DNA of 64,000 nucleotides from Peribacillus simplex (GCF_001578185.1 NZ_CP011008.1:2446001-2510000); one strand, 5' to 3'; shown: positions 33,126 through 42,923, counted from the stretch's first letter. The notes: a model not told the origin generated them from the letters alone. Program-made: numbers and translations.

Positions 33126-34079
33126 ATGAAATCCCGAACATTTGTATGCATGTTAGCCCTATTTCATTCATGTATTGTCGGCCTATCTTTCTTATTCACG
33201 AAAATGGCGATTGCAGAATCGAATCCGCTTGATACTTTGGCGTTCCGATTCACGGTTTCTTTCGTGATCATTTTATTCCTTGTCGCCTTTAAAGTCATTA
33301 AGTTGAACTATTCCTGGGAGTCAGCTAAAAATCTGGTTCCACTATCCTTGCTATTCCCCACTCTTTTCTTTACCTTTCAAACTTTCGGACTTAAGTATTC
33401 GCAATCCACTGATGCTGGAATTCTGTCTGCCGTCACCCCAATTCTAACATTAATGATAGCTGGATATTTCCTTAAGGAGAAAACATCTTTATATCAAAAA
33501 CTTTCGATTGTCTTGTCGGTAGGTGGGGTCATTTTTATTTTGATGATGAAAGGGAGCACGATCAATTTTTCCGACATGCTTGGGATGGTGTTGATTCTGC
33601 TCTCCTGTATTGCTACTGCATGTTATACAACGATGACCCGTTCGCTTGCCAAGGACTATACACCAGGTGAAATGTCCTTTTTCATGATGGGAACAGGCTT
33701 TGTCATTTTTAACGTTGCCGCGCTCGTTACCCATTTAAAACAAGCAACAATGCCTGAATTCTTTACACCATGGTCAAGCATGGAATTCATCAGTTCCATT
33801 TTGTATTTGGGAATATTGGCTTCATTGGTCACCTCGTTATTATCCAATACGATTTTATCAAAAATCAAAGCATCTCAAATGAGTGTATTTGCAAATCTTT
33901 CCACGGTTGTCACGATTGCAGCGGGAGCTCTCATTCTTGATGAAAATATTACAATCTACGATATTATGGGGTCAGTACTAATCATTTTAGGTGTAATAGG
34001 GACGAATTATTTTGAAGGGGAGAAAGAGCATGCGATAAAAGTGAATCTTGAATATAAAGAGGAACAAAGTGTGAAATGA
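33126..34079 (+). CDS. EamA-type (DMT superfamily) transporter
   Basis: 317 residues, ten transmembrane helices in two EamA repeats. The first repeat contains LFTKMAIAESNPLDTLAFRF, and the second contains SLLSNTILSKIKASQMSVFANLSTVVTIAAGALILDENIT. These are probable exporters of amino acids or metabolites; the substrate cannot be told. Followed by two hairpins, the second a clear terminator. Confidence 0.85.
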   Translation: MKSRTFVCMLALFHSCIVGLSFLFTKMAIAESNPLDTLAFRFTVSFVIILFLVAFKVIKLNYSWESAKNLVPLSLLFPTLFFTFQTFGLKYSQSTDAGILSAVTPILTLMIAGYFLKEKTSLYQKLSIVLSVGGVIFILMMKGSTINFSDMLGMVLILLSCIATACYTTMTRSLAKDYTPGEMSFFMMGTGFVIFNVAALVTHLKQATMPEFFTPWSSMEFISSILYLGILASLVTSLLSNTILSKIKASQMSVFANLSTVVTIAAGALILDENITIYDIMGSVLIILGVIGTNYFEGEKEHAIKVNLEYKEEQSVK

Positions 34080-34138
34080 ATGAAAATGGTCCATCCTAAT
34101 AGGAATGGACCATTCAGACTGTAGGCAAACTTGAACTG

Positions 34139-34182
34139 CCCCGTAAATGTTAACCAAACTAACATTTACGGGGTGTTTTTTT
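34139..34182 (+). terminator. Intrinsic terminator
   Basis: CCCCGTAAATGTTA / TAACATTTACGGGG then a T-rich tail. A further perfect hairpin AATGGTCCAT / ATGGACCATT lies just before it at 34085-34114. Confidence 0.85.
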
Positions 34183-34202
34183 ATGGCTTGTACAATTTGA
34201 AT

Positions 34203-34305
34203 GTTGATTTCCGCTCCAGGCATTTTCGCGGGCGGTCTCCCTAGACTCGCTTTTCTAAGCAGGAGTCTCGCAGAGCCGTTCCAATCAGCTTTGTTACAAA
34301 ACTTA
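34203..34305. repeat. Degenerate bacillus intergenic repeat
   Basis: TTGATTTCCGCTCCAGGCAT..CGCGGGCGG..GCAGGAGTCTCGC..CCAATCA resembles a palindromic GC-rich intergenic repeat that I recall as common in Bacillus genomes. Here it is shortened and decayed. Confidence 0.5.
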
Positions 34306-34424
34306 GATAGAAATCATACCTGAAGAGTTGTAGGTATTGCTATGAGTCAGTTGGTTCGGGAACATCATTTGATAAAAGATACGTTTTCCGAACCCCTTTT
34401 TTCTACAAACTGAATGGTCCATTT

Positions 34425-35510
34425 TCATTTCCACCATATTGTTTGCGGAAAATTTGCTGAACCGATCAATACTTGCTCGCCCAGTTGAGGTGTGCAGACT
34501 TGGACGGCAAGATCATTGGCAGCTTTTGTTACCCGTTCTATCGGATCTGTCCAATCATGAAAAGACAATGTGAACCCAGCCCAATGAATGGGAATCATCA
34601 GTTTTCCTTGTACATCGATGTGTGCTTGAACAGTTTCCTCAGGCATCATATGGATGGTTGACCAGCGCTCATCATATTGGCCGCATTCCATTAAAGTTAA
34701 ATCAAAAGGACCGTATTTTTCGCCGATATCTTTAAAATGGCTACCATATCCACTATCACCGCTGAAAAATACCTTTTCACGTTTTCCATTAATTACCCAA
34801 GAACACCACAATGTCGTATTGCCATCGGTTAAACTCCTTCCAGAAAAATGCCTTGCAGGTGTACAAACAAATTTCAAATCCTTGAATGAAACTTCATCCC
34901 ACCAATTATGTTCCTGGATCAGTTCTTGTTTAACGCCCCATCTTTCAAGGTGTCCACCGACACCCAGTGGAACAATGAACTGACCGACCTTATCTTTTAT
35001 TTTCTTTATTGAGAAATAATCCAGATGATCGTAATGGTCATGTGAGAGCAGGACGGCATCGATAGGAGGCAGTGAATCCAAATCAACAGGCAATTCCCCG
35101 CTAAACCGCTTGTTCCCAAACCAAGGAAACGGAGTGGGTGCTTTACCAAACATCGGATCCACCAAAATGGTTTTCCCGTCTATCTCCAACATGAATGCAG
35201 AATGACCAAACCAGGTGACTTTATTGGAATCCACAGATACAGGTTCTTTTGTTCCAATTCCGATAGGATGGTCTGGCCTTCTTTTTGGATTGCCTTTTAT
35301 GTAATCCCGTAAAATGGAACCGGTATGTTTAAGACTCATCGATTGACTAGCAGGGATCTGATTGTGGAATTTCCCATTGGCAAAATTCTCTTTAGTAGTG
35401 AAACTTCGCACTTTTTCTTTGTTTGCCCGCCTCCCCAGCGGAGGATAGAGGTTAAGTACAAGTAACACTAATATAATAGAAGAAATGATGATCTTTATAA
35501 TTTTCAGCAT
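34425..35510 (-). CDS. MBL-fold metallo-hydrolase (NAPE-PLD/UlaG-like), membrane-anchored
   Basis: 361 residues. An N-terminal hydrophobic segment (IIKIIISSIILVLLVLNLYP) anchors or exports it. The catalytic domain has VTWFGHSAFMLEIDGKTILVDP, the metal motif LSHDHYDHLD, and downstream ARHFSGRSL, SGDSGYG and IPIHWAGF histidines/aspartates. This is the beta-lactamase-superfamily group that includes N-acyl-phosphatidylethanolamine phospholipase D. Phosphodiesterase activity on a lipid is plausible but unproved. Monocistronic. Confidence 0.85.
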   Translation of the reverse strand: MLKIIKIIISSIILVLLVLNLYPPLGRRANKEKVRSFTTKENFANGKFHNQIPASQSMSLKHTGSILRDYIKGNPKRRPDHPIGIGTKEPVSVDSNKVTWFGHSAFMLEIDGKTILVDPMFGKAPTPFPWFGNKRFSGELPVDLDSLPPIDAVLLSHDHYDHLDYFSIKKIKDKVGQFIVPLGVGGHLERWGVKQELIQEHNWWDEVSFKDLKFVCTPARHFSGRSLTDGNTTLWCSWVINGKREKVFFSGDSGYGSHFKDIGEKYGPFDLTLMECGQYDERWSTIHMMPEETVQAHIDVQGKLMIPIHWAGFTLSFHDWTDPIERVTKAANDLAVQVCTPQLGEQVLIGSANFPQTIWWK

Positions 35511-35757
35511 GAATTATGTTCCTCCCATATTAATCAGACCTTTCGTAAACTTATCATATCACAGAATTTGTATGGTTATTTACTGCGATATCCCACAAGA
35601 AAAATGATATAGATATACCCTCCTGGTAACAGGTGTTGCTGCTTGGTGAAATCGATGATTCATATAGTGGATAATCCCTTTGGGAGGAGTGTTTTGAAAA
35701 ACTCATGACCAGTGTTTAAGTTTCACCCGCCCCAGGCAGGGAAAAGGGGTATATATA

Positions 35758-36573
35758 ATGAATAATATAGAGAGCGGATATGTGAATAACAGCCGTATGA
35801 ATTGTAGGGGGATAAAACGATTGTTAATGTTTTTCAGAGTCTTTGTATGGGTAGTATTTATTGCTTTATTAGCATATGTCATTCTTTCTTGGAAATATAA
35901 AGATAGGGTTAGTAAGAGGATTGAAGTGATTCGAAAAACCTGGTATGTCATTTTTATATTAGGAGCATTGATTTATTGGAATTTCTATCCAATGAGTATA
36001 TTTAACGAATGGAAAAACTTCTTGATTATGGCTATTGTATTTATCCTGATAGATATGTTTGTGTTCTTGAGCATGTATATATCCAAAATTGGCGATAATG
36101 AACTGTCCTATGCAACAAAAGCCGTTGCGGAAAGTGATAAACTTTTAACGGATAATAGGGAAAAGGTCAAGAATATGTTTCATCTCCTTAAAAAAGAAGG
36201 GATTCCTGAGTATTATCAAACGAATAAGGAATACTTGGCTTATTTGAGCATTCTCCTTCAAGCTTATGCCGCAAAAGAAGGGATGAACGTGAAAATCCTT
36301 CCTTTCAAAACGGAACAGGACAAGCAATTGGTGATAAATGGGCATCCGAACTTGAATGGCAGTACCATTCGTGCTACATTGGAAAGAGAAGATACGTATT
36401 ATAATGATGAAGAAAAAATGGCTCTGCAGCCAGTAAGTATATTGATGGAATCCTATATCCTTGACGTTAAATCAGAAAGCTTCGTTTCAGAAGTCGATTG
36501 TTTATTAATAGCATTATTAATCATGATGTTCGATATGGTCATAAAACAAAACCCGGGTGGTGAAGATAAATGA
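35758..36573 (+). CDS. spoIISA: SpoIISA-type membrane toxin
   Basis: 271 residues. Three N-terminal transmembrane helices (about residues 20-44, 64-80 and 88-110) and a cytosolic C-terminal domain. IRKTWYVIFILGALIYWNFYP and DNELSYATKAV, with the following domain ending in VSEVDCLLIALLIMMFDMV, align with B. subtilis SpoIISA as I know it. The toxin damages the membrane unless bound by SpoIISB. The first 24 residues are longer than in B. subtilis, and a start at an internal codon near residue 24 (MFFRVFVW) is possible. Its stop overlaps the antitoxin start (ATGA). Confidence 0.9.
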   Translation: MNNIESGYVNNSRMNCRGIKRLLMFFRVFVWVVFIALLAYVILSWKYKDRVSKRIEVIRKTWYVIFILGALIYWNFYPMSIFNEWKNFLIMAIVFILIDMFVFLSMYISKIGDNELSYATKAVAESDKLLTDNREKVKNMFHLLKKEGIPEYYQTNKEYLAYLSILLQAYAAKEGMNVKILPFKTEQDKQLVINGHPNLNGSTIRATLEREDTYYNDEEKMALQPVSILMESYILDVKSESFVSEVDCLLIALLIMMFDMVIKQNPGGEDK

Positions 36574-36746
36574 GCATTTATGATAAAGCCGGCAGTGAAG
36601 TGTCAGTTGCCGTAATCAAACCACAGGTGAAAATACCCGACGTGGGTTTGAGTCCCCATACCAAAAAGGTGATGAAACAAAACGAACGCATTATCCTGAA
36701 ACAAAAAGAAAAAGCTGCACGCTTCAGCCGGTTAAAAAGTGTTTAA
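36570..36746 (+). CDS. spoIISB: SpoIISB-type antitoxin
   Basis: 58 residues, basic, predicted disordered. The segment VGLSPHTKKVMKQNERIILKQ corresponds to the SPHTARIFKENERLI region by which SpoIISB wraps around the SpoIISA cytosolic domain. The start codon overlaps the toxin stop by four bases, giving translational coupling. It is followed by a third small ORF that looks like SpoIISC. Confidence 0.85.
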   Translation: MSIYDKAGSEVSVAVIKPQVKIPDVGLSPHTKKVMKQNERIILKQKEKAARFSRLKSV

Positions 36747-36778
36747 TAAGAATCAAGGCAGAGGTTTTCCTTTGCCTT

Positions 36779-36982
36779 ATGATATTTAATGGAAAGCCCG
36801 CATATACTATTCAAAATAAAGGAATAGGAAGGGTCTTTCAGGATATGAACAAAAAACCCGAGAGAGTTAACATCCCGGCCCCCTCGGCTTCACCATCCGA
36901 GAAACGGATACATAAGGAAAATGCTGATCTGCTCAAGCTGTTGCAAAGGCTTAAAGCTAAACGTTGGATTTTTTTAAGGTAA
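36779..36982 (+). CDS. Third small gene of the spoIIS locus, SpoIISC-like
   Basis: Up to 67 residues. The part from Met-23 (MNKKPERVNIPAPSASPSEK, then RIHKENADLLKLLQRLKAKR) has the same layout as SpoIISB: a basic disordered start, S-P-x-x-x-R-x-x-K-E-N, and a helix. It is therefore likely a second antitoxin. ATG 36845 with GGAAGGG upstream may be the true start. It lies 33 bp after spoIISB and ends before a terminator at 36991-37019. Confidence 0.6.
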   Translation: MIFNGKPAYTIQNKGIGRVFQDMNKKPERVNIPAPSASPSEKRIHKENADLLKLLQRLKAKRWIFLR

Positions 36983-36990
36983 AAGTCAAA

Positions 36991-37019
36991 GCCAGTCTCT
37001 AAGGAGAACTGGTTTTTTT
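36991..37019 (+). terminator. Terminator of the spoIIS locus
   Basis: CCAGT / ACTGG stem with seven T, immediately after the third gene. Confidence 0.7.
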
Positions 37020-37033
37020 ATTTTTCAGGAAAA

Positions 37034-37993
37034 TCACAGCGGGTGAAAGTATTGAATATTCTTTCGACCTAACTCTTTAGCTGTATACATCGTACGATCA
37101 GCTTTTTTCAAAAGTGACTCCATTTCCGTACCATTATGCGGATAAAAGCTTATCCCTATGCTAACTGATACAAAATAATCATTTCCTTTAATGGGAATGG
37201 GCATTGTGGATAATTGGTTCAATATTAATTCTGCGTTTTGCTGTGTGCTTTTCATTAAATCCTCACAATGCGATGGATGTAATAATACAATGAATTCATC
37301 TCCACCTATACGTGCCACATGACTCCCGTGGGGGACGGTTTGCAAAAGACATTTAGCCGCTTTTTTTATAACGTCGTCTCCAGCATCATGACCGAAGGAA
37401 TCATTGAAAAATTTAAAATGATCAAGATCGATGTAAAGAATGGCCATTTCATCGTTTGTTTTATCGTCATGAAAATCAAAATAATTATAAATGAAGTGCC
37501 TATTATAAAGACCTGACAAAGGATCTCTGATTATCCCATCTTCAAGAATGATGGTTTGACTAATCAAAGCTGCCAAAGATTTGATGAGTATCATATCATA
37601 CTCCTTAAAATCATAAGGTTTAATGTCGAAAGCACATAATGTACCAATGATTTCACCCTCATTTATAAGGGGCGTCCCCATAAAACACCCATTCTCGATA
37701 AACTTCGTTACGGGGTGGCCACTAGTCAAATCATGTTTCTTTAAATTCGGGATAACGAGTGGTTCCAAGCCATTCTCAACAACTAATTTGCAATAAGCCA
37801 TATTATAAGGAAGGATGTCACCTTCACAAATTAACTTAGCATTTCTATTGAAGGATTTGATCATAAAACTCTGTGTAGGATTCAATATCGAAAGAAAGAA
37901 TGTATTGACATCAATGGTTTGGGCTAATAGTGCTAATACTTCTTTAGCCATAGAGTCAAAATTTTTATAATAATTGATATCTTGCTGAATCAT
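37034..37993 (-). CDS. GAF-GGDEF diguanylate cyclase
   Basis: 319 residues. Residues about 15-150 are a GAF sensory domain (GEIIGTLCAFDIKPYDF). Residues about 155-319 are a GGDEF domain with DPLSGLYNRHF, DLDHFKFFNDSFGHDAGDDV and an intact RIGGDEF active site. The product inhibition site (RxxD a few residues before the active site) is absent: the sequence there is PHGSHVA. It probably makes cyclic di-GMP in response to a cytosolic signal. No membrane segment. Monocistronic. Confidence 0.9.
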   Translation of the reverse strand: MIQQDINYYKNFDSMAKEVLALLAQTIDVNTFFLSILNPTQSFMIKSFNRNAKLICEGDILPYNMAYCKLVVENGLEPLVIPNLKKHDLTSGHPVTKFIENGCFMGTPLINEGEIIGTLCAFDIKPYDFKEYDMILIKSLAALISQTIILEDGIIRDPLSGLYNRHFIYNYFDFHDDKTNDEMAILYIDLDHFKFFNDSFGHDAGDDVIKKAAKCLLQTVPHGSHVARIGGDEFIVLLHPSHCEDLMKSTQQNAELILNQLSTMPIPIKGNDYFVSVSIGISFYPHNGTEMESLLKKADRTMYTAKELGRKNIQYFHPL

Positions 37994-38626
37994 TTTCAGG
38001 CTCCTCTTTTATCTTTAGTCTTTTTAGGTTTCCGGATGTTATTTCTCATATTGAACTAGAAAGACACAAAAGCGGAATCTGAATACCGTGACAGTTACCA
38101 GGATTTCCACTAAACTCAATTTAGGGGTTGGATTCGTTTTATTGATGGATAATGTAATCGGTAAGCTGACCGTTTAATGGGCTGTTTCTATTTTTCTTAA
38201 TTCAGTATGATTGTCAGTCGGTTAAAAATTGACCCTTATTTTATTTTCGGCTTTTTTAATATCATTAAATTTCTTTTGCCTGATTTCCAAATGGCTAATC
38301 GGCTATTCGTTTCTGTATGCCGGTATGGGCATCACTCAATAACCGATATTTTCCTTTAAGTCAATAATCAGTCTATCTAACCTGTATTATACTGTACGTG
38401 AAATGGCAAGAGTACCGTTTCAGGTGCAAAATTAGTATCAATTTTCATATTTACCTTGGCTCGCATGAGGTTAAAGCAGCTTGGCATTTCTGTTCCTTGT
38501 CATGATTAAAGAACCACATGAATTACCTAGATAAAACGAATGTATCTGGCTCATTTAAAAAAATGTTTTGGAGAGGATAAAAGGTAAGAATAAAGTACAT
38601 ACAGGATAATTCAAAAGGGGATCATT
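37994..38626. other. Gene-free stretch upstream of the helicase gene
   Basis: 630 bp with no ORF carrying a ribosome site. TCAGTCGGTTAAAAATTGAC at about 38215 and GGTAAGCTGACCGTT at about 38161 look like decayed transposon-end material but could not be assigned. No riboswitch recognised. Confidence 0.35.
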
Positions 38627-41197
38627 ATGGGAAAATTAGAAAGTATATATCCTATTGCTATAGACAATACAAAGGAAAAAATAATCCAGGATATGGATTA
38701 CTTTTTAGAGAATCAAGAGACGATGCCTTCGTTTGCAACATATATATCAGACAGGGTTTCTTTTATTGAGCAAATTTGGATCAATGTTTGGTTAAATAAA
38801 GCATCAAACGATGTGCCCAGGAAGGAAAAAAAGGTGTTTCTAAGCGAAAGGGGATTTGTAACAGAAGGTTCAGATCATAAGCTGATAAATAGCATGTTCC
38901 GGAATGAATTAAAGAAGTATCGTCCTTTTGATGCCTTATCGTGGATAAAAAAATCCTTTGCTGAAAATCCAGATGATTGGGAGAAGAGATATAAAAATGC
39001 AAGGGATAACTTCACTAAGCGACAAGAAGAACAGCGGCTGGCTAAGCAACGATGGAAAATACGCGTTAGACTTCAAGAAGAGGCCAATACTTTTTTTGAA
39101 AAAAGCTCACTGCTTTTATATTTACATGTCAGGAATTATATTGCTGGAAACTTGGCAGCGGATCTTAATAATAAGCCTAAATTTCAATATGTCGATCCAT
39201 ACTTGCTTGAAGAACGATTGGTTGAAGAGGGGGGATTTCAAGCAGCTGAATACCTTATGGTCTCTGATTTTTTTGAAGAGCTGACAGGCGATATTCACTC
39301 GTTACTCGATTGGGGAAGGAACCATTTTGAGTATGAAAATTACTTCTACAGGTATGAAAGGCTAGTTTCGGAATTCATTCTGAAATTAGCCCCAGAAAAG
39401 TACTTGAACCAATTACCTGTTGCACTGCATCATGATTTTTTGGAGTCATATGGGGAAAGGCTGACGGTTGAAGACCTTCAAGGTATATTAAGGGATGAAT
39501 TGGCTGATTTGTCTCAGGCCTGTTTTGATGAACTTCAGGAAGAATACCTTTCTGATTTACTGAGCCTTGAAGGAATTCCTTTTAATGAAACATTGCACGA
39601 ACAAATATTTGAAAAGGACGAGGCGAACAGAGAAAGAAGAAAAGCTGAAGTATTGGCAGAGCAGGCAAAGAAGCTGGCTGAAGAGCAAAGGATGATTGAT
39701 GACATTATCGGAAAGGCCTATACTCCATCATTAGGAAAAAAAGTTAGGTATGTTTTGCATATCGGAGAGACCAATACCGGGAAGACACATAAGGCCCTAC
39801 AAAAAATGAAAGAAGCGGAAAGCGGTTTGTATCTGGCACCCCTTAGACTACTAGCCCTCGAAGTGTTTGATAAATTAAATGCGGATGGTGTTCCTTGTTC
39901 ATTAAAAACCGGTGAAGAAGAAAAGGCAGTTGCGGGTGCTAATCATGTTTCCAGCACAGTTGAAATGTTTCATGAAAAAGACTACCATGAAGTAATCGTT
40001 ATAGATGAAGCCCAAATGATTGCCGATAAAGATCGAGGCTTTTCGTGGTTTAGGGCAATCACACAAGCAAATGCGAAAGAAGTACACATTATCGGAAGCA
40101 AGAATATCAAAATGATGCTTTTGAACCTACTGAATGAAGCAGATTTAGAACTCCACGAATACAGACGTGAAATACCGCTGGAGGTAGAACAAAAGGAATT
40201 TGGATTGAAGTTTACCAAAAAAGGGGATGCGCTCATTTGTTTTTCAAGAAGGCACGTACTGGAAACCGCATCCCGTCTAAAAGAGAGTGGACATAATGTC
40301 AGCATGATATACGGCAGTATGCCACCTGAAAACAGAAAACGGCAAATAGAGTTATTCAATCGCGGTGAAACATCAGTGGTTGTAGCCACAGATGCGATAG
40401 GAATGGGATTGAACTTGCCAATCCGACGCATCGTCTTTCTTGAAAATGAAAAATTCGACGGGACTCGAAGAAGAAGATTGACTTCTCAAGAAATCAAACA
40501 AATCGCAGGTCGAGCAGGGAGAAAAGGGATTTACGATACTGGCAAGGTGGCATTTACAGCAGAGATTAAAATCATGAATAAGTTGCTGGAACAAGTAGAT
40601 GAGCCAGTTCAGACCTTCACTATTGCCCCAACCTCGGCTGTGTTTGAACGTTTTCAAAAGTATTACAGGAATCTAGGAATATTTTTCGAAATGTGGGAGA
40701 GGTTCGAGCCTCCTAAAGGCACGAAAAAGGCATCACTATCGGAAGAAAGGGAGCTTTACGAGCTTATACGGGATACTGAAATCGAAGCGCGCTTTTCCTT
40801 AATGGATTTATATGGATTCTTGCATATCCCTTTTTCAGCGAAAGAACCAAGTCTGATCAAGCAGTGGCTGGAAACGGTCGAAGCGATTGCCGAGAGCAGT
40901 GAACTTCCTGAACCGATCATCAAGACTAAAAATCTGGAGGAATTGGAGCTTTCTTATAAAGCGATAGGCCTTCATCTATTATTTTTATATCGGATGGGTA
41001 AGAGGACTGAAACTGTTTACTGGGAGCGTATCCGTGAAGAAATCAGTGAGGGCGTTCATGATCAGTTAAAAGACGAAATGTTGAATTATCAAAAAAAATG
41101 CAAGCGCTGTGGAAAAAAGTTGCCGGATGACTCCCGTTTTCATATATGTGATGCTTGTTACCACAGAGGGCATAGGAAGTCACACAGATTCAACTAA
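38627..41197 (+). CDS. Suv3-like DEAD/DEAH-box RNA helicase with C-terminal zinc ribbon
   Basis: 856 residues. The first 370 residues are an uncharacterised helical domain with a charged coiled coil just before the helicase core. The motor has Walker A HIGETNTGKTHKAL (about residue 380), APLRLLALEVFDKL, Walker B VIVIDEAQMI (about 459), VVATDAIGMGLNLP and the arginine-finger motif QIAGRAGRKG. These are hallmarks of the mitochondrial Suv3/SUPV3L1 helicase group. The C-terminus has CKRCGKKLP and CDACYHRGH, a probable zinc ribbon. Likely an RNA-remodelling enzyme; no nuclease partner is adjacent. Confidence 0.85.
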   Translation: MGKLESIYPIAIDNTKEKIIQDMDYFLENQETMPSFATYISDRVSFIEQIWINVWLNKASNDVPRKEKKVFLSERGFVTEGSDHKLINSMFRNELKKYRPFDALSWIKKSFAENPDDWEKRYKNARDNFTKRQEEQRLAKQRWKIRVRLQEEANTFFEKSSLLLYLHVRNYIAGNLAADLNNKPKFQYVDPYLLEERLVEEGGFQAAEYLMVSDFFEELTGDIHSLLDWGRNHFEYENYFYRYERLVSEFILKLAPEKYLNQLPVALHHDFLESYGERLTVEDLQGILRDELADLSQACFDELQEEYLSDLLSLEGIPFNETLHEQIFEKDEANRERRKAEVLAEQAKKLAEEQRMIDDIIGKAYTPSLGKKVRYVLHIGETNTGKTHKALQKMKEAESGLYLAPLRLLALEVFDKLNADGVPCSLKTGEEEKAVAGANHVSSTVEMFHEKDYHEVIVIDEAQMIADKDRGFSWFRAITQANAKEVHIIGSKNIKMMLLNLLNEADLELHEYRREIPLEVEQKEFGLKFTKKGDALICFSRRHVLETASRLKESGHNVSMIYGSMPPENRKRQIELFNRGETSVVVATDAIGMGLNLPIRRIVFLENEKFDGTRRRRLTSQEIKQIAGRAGRKGIYDTGKVAFTAEIKIMNKLLEQVDEPVQTFTIAPTSAVFERFQKYYRNLGIFFEMWERFEPPKGTKKASLSEERELYELIRDTEIEARFSLMDLYGFLHIPFSAKEPSLIKQWLETVEAIAESSELPEPIIKTKNLEELELSYKAIGLHLLFLYRMGKRTETVYWERIREEISEGVHDQLKDEMLNYQKKCKRCGKKLPDDSRFHICDACYHRGHRKSHRFN

Positions 41198-41220
41198 ACT
41201 GAAATTTTTCCAATATTGAG

Positions 41221-41251
41221 CAACCCGAATAAAGAACACCTTTGGTGTAGG
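41221..41251. terminator. Bidirectional hairpin between convergent genes
   Basis: CAACCCGAAT / ATTCGGGTTG with a T-rich right side, between the helicase gene and the minus-strand Pmp3-type gene. Confidence 0.65.
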
Positions 41252-41280
41252 ATTCGGGTTGTAGTTTGTTGAATATATAC

Positions 41281-41496
41281 TCAGTCATTCCGTCTCGCTT
41301 TAGCAATAAGTGATGCTTGCTGCTTCATACGTTTATCAGCTTTTTTATCATGCACCACTAAGATGGCATGAATTAAACCAGGTACGTAAAAAATTAGTGT
41401 GAGGATTAAATTAAACAAAGCCTGAATGGGTTTACCCGCTAATAATACGGCTAAGGGGGGGAAAAGAATCGCGATTAAATATAGAATAATAAACAC
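41281..41496 (-). CDS. YqaE/Pmp3-family membrane protein (UPF0057)
   Basis: 71 residues, two transmembrane helices: LYLIAILFPPLAVLLAGKPIQALFNLILTLIFYVPGLIHAILVV. The I-x-x-P-P-x-x-V and P-G-x-I-H-A motifs define the Pmp3/stress-induced hydrophobic peptide family, linked to membrane potential and salt stress in other organisms. The C-terminal tail is basic. Monocistronic. Confidence 0.9.
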   Translation of the reverse strand: MFIILYLIAILFPPLAVLLAGKPIQALFNLILTLIFYVPGLIHAILVVHDKKADKRMKQQASLIAKARRND

Positions 41497-41558
41497 TCTC
41501 CAAAATTATGATTTTCATCTGAATTTTACGACTTGACAATCTACAAGTAATACTAGCA

Positions 41559-41760
41559 TTACTTGAAGTGTAAAGCTACCGTTCCATTTTCCTGATGATA
41601 CGCCTTGCTATTGCCTTGATAAATATATGCCCGGGTGTCCGCTTCATACCCAACCGATTCGTCTTTAAAGATATATTTTTTGAGGGATTCTTTATCTTGG
41701 ATTAAGCATGAGGTGGCTGGCTTAGGAAAAGGAAAATATCGTTTTTGCAGGTAGTGGGCA
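41559..41760 (-). CDS. Possible small protein or gene remnant
   Basis: An open minus-strand frame ends ..VGYEADTRAYIYQGNSKA and YHQENGTVALHFK. The composition looks protein-like and differs from shadow ORFs. No start codon with a ribosome site is found, since the frame simply runs on under the divergent racemase gene. It may be the remains of a gene whose beginning was lost. Confidence 0.25.
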
Positions 41761-41817
41761 AAGGAACGTCTTTTTGTATTAGAATAATCAGAAAACTGGC
41801 TGAAAGCGGGAAATTCA

Positions 41818-42488
41818 TGAGAAAAAAGATAGGCTGTTTGCATGCACACTATACAAATATTGAATATATAGAAAAAGCCTTCTCGAAATTTGATATTGAA
41901 TGGCTTCATTTTGTAGATCCAGGCTTGATGCATAGGGTGGCGTCGGATGTAAAGTTTAAGTATTCGGATGCTCAAAAAATGGTTAAAGAACAAGTCGAAT
42001 GGATTGCCGAATGTAAAGTGGATGCCATCCTGATAACCTGTACGAATTACATCGCCTTTTTAAACGAAGAACAACTCTCCTTACCCATGCCTATCATTAA
42101 AATCGATGAACCATATTTTGAACAAATTTGCCAATTGATGCAACCGCAAGTCATATTATTCACGAACCCTGCTACTGTCGAAGGAACTGTCAAACGTTTA
42201 AATGCACATGCTAAAAAATATGAGGGTGTGGATTTTGAAGTAATCATCATCGACAATACGTTTGAATTCATTATGCAGGGATTGGGTGAAAAATATAACC
42301 AAGAAATCGTTAAGTTCCTGCACCACTTTAATAGTGGGGAAAGACCGCTGTCGGTGGCGCAATTATCAATGGTTGAAGCAGCTCAACGTTATGAGTTTCA
42401 GACAGGAAACACAGTTTTAAATCCATTGCATGCATTAGTTGATTCCATGATCGTTCAACTAGAACTAAGTTCATTGAGTGGTCTTTGA
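41818..42488 (+). CDS. Asp/Glu racemase-superfamily protein
   Basis: 223 residues. IGCLHAHYTNIEYIEKAF at the N-terminus, CKVDAILITCTNYIAF with the first catalytic-type Cys (TCTNY), and later VAQLSMVEAAQRY belong to the aspartate/glutamate/hydantoin racemase fold. The second Cys, usually in the C-terminal half, is not evident, so racemase activity is doubtful. Start ATG 41818 has only a weak GCGGG site; an ORF extension to 41745 is unlikely. It ends at a bidirectional terminator. Confidence 0.65.
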
Positions 42489-42565
42489 ATCAAATGATTT
42501 CTGGTGCCGCATGAACGGAACGTTTTTTAATTTCAAAAAAATGTATTTGTATATAGAAGAAAATA

Positions 42566-42611
42566 AAAAAATCCCTGATCTGGTTAAATCCCAGTGCAGG
42601 GACTTTTTTTA
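42566..42611. terminator. Bidirectional terminator
   Basis: AAAAATCCCTG / CAGGGACTTTTTTT between convergent genes. Confidence 0.8.
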
Positions 42612-42923
42612 TTATTCCTTTGTGCGGATTTGTTCACGGATGTTTTCAAGTTCTTCAAGGGATAGAGCTGTCAGGGAATTTTTTATTTCTTCTTCGACCC
42701 GTTTTCGATCAAGCTCCCTATATGCGCCCCACCAATCCCGCAGCCCTTCGGTGTTTTCGAGAAGATACTCTATATCAATTTCTTCTTGTTCATCATCTGA
42801 TAAATATCGCATGACTGCACCTAATAATCGATTGAGTTTGGCTAATTCACTTTCCTTATCAGGTGAAGCGGGGGTATCTTTCACTTCTAAATCAGCTTTA
42901 GCCGGAACATTTCGAGGTGTCAT
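42612..42923 (-). CDS. Hypothetical protein, 103 aa
   Basis: Acidic, helical (ESELAKLNRLLGAVMRYLSDDEQEEIDIEYLLENTEGLRDWWGAYRELDRKRVEEEI). No signal peptide or membrane segment. The ATG at 42923 follows AGGAGGA. The GLRDWWGAYRELDRK segment is distinctive, but I do not recognise the family. Monocistronic. Confidence 0.6.
   Translation of the reverse strand: MTPRNVPAKADLEVKDTPASPDKESELAKLNRLLGAVMRYLSDDEQEEIDIEYLLENTEGLRDWWGAYRELDRKRVEEEIKNSLTALSLEELENIREQIRTKE

Noticed and set aside
38150..38260. IS21-type end or other transposon terminus
   Set aside because: TCAGTCGGTTAAAAATTGAC looks like an IS end I vaguely recall, but no partner end or transposase remnant is nearby.
40373..40657. Minus-strand ORFs inside the helicase gene
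   Set aside because: Shadows of a well-supported 856-codon gene with clear helicase motifs.
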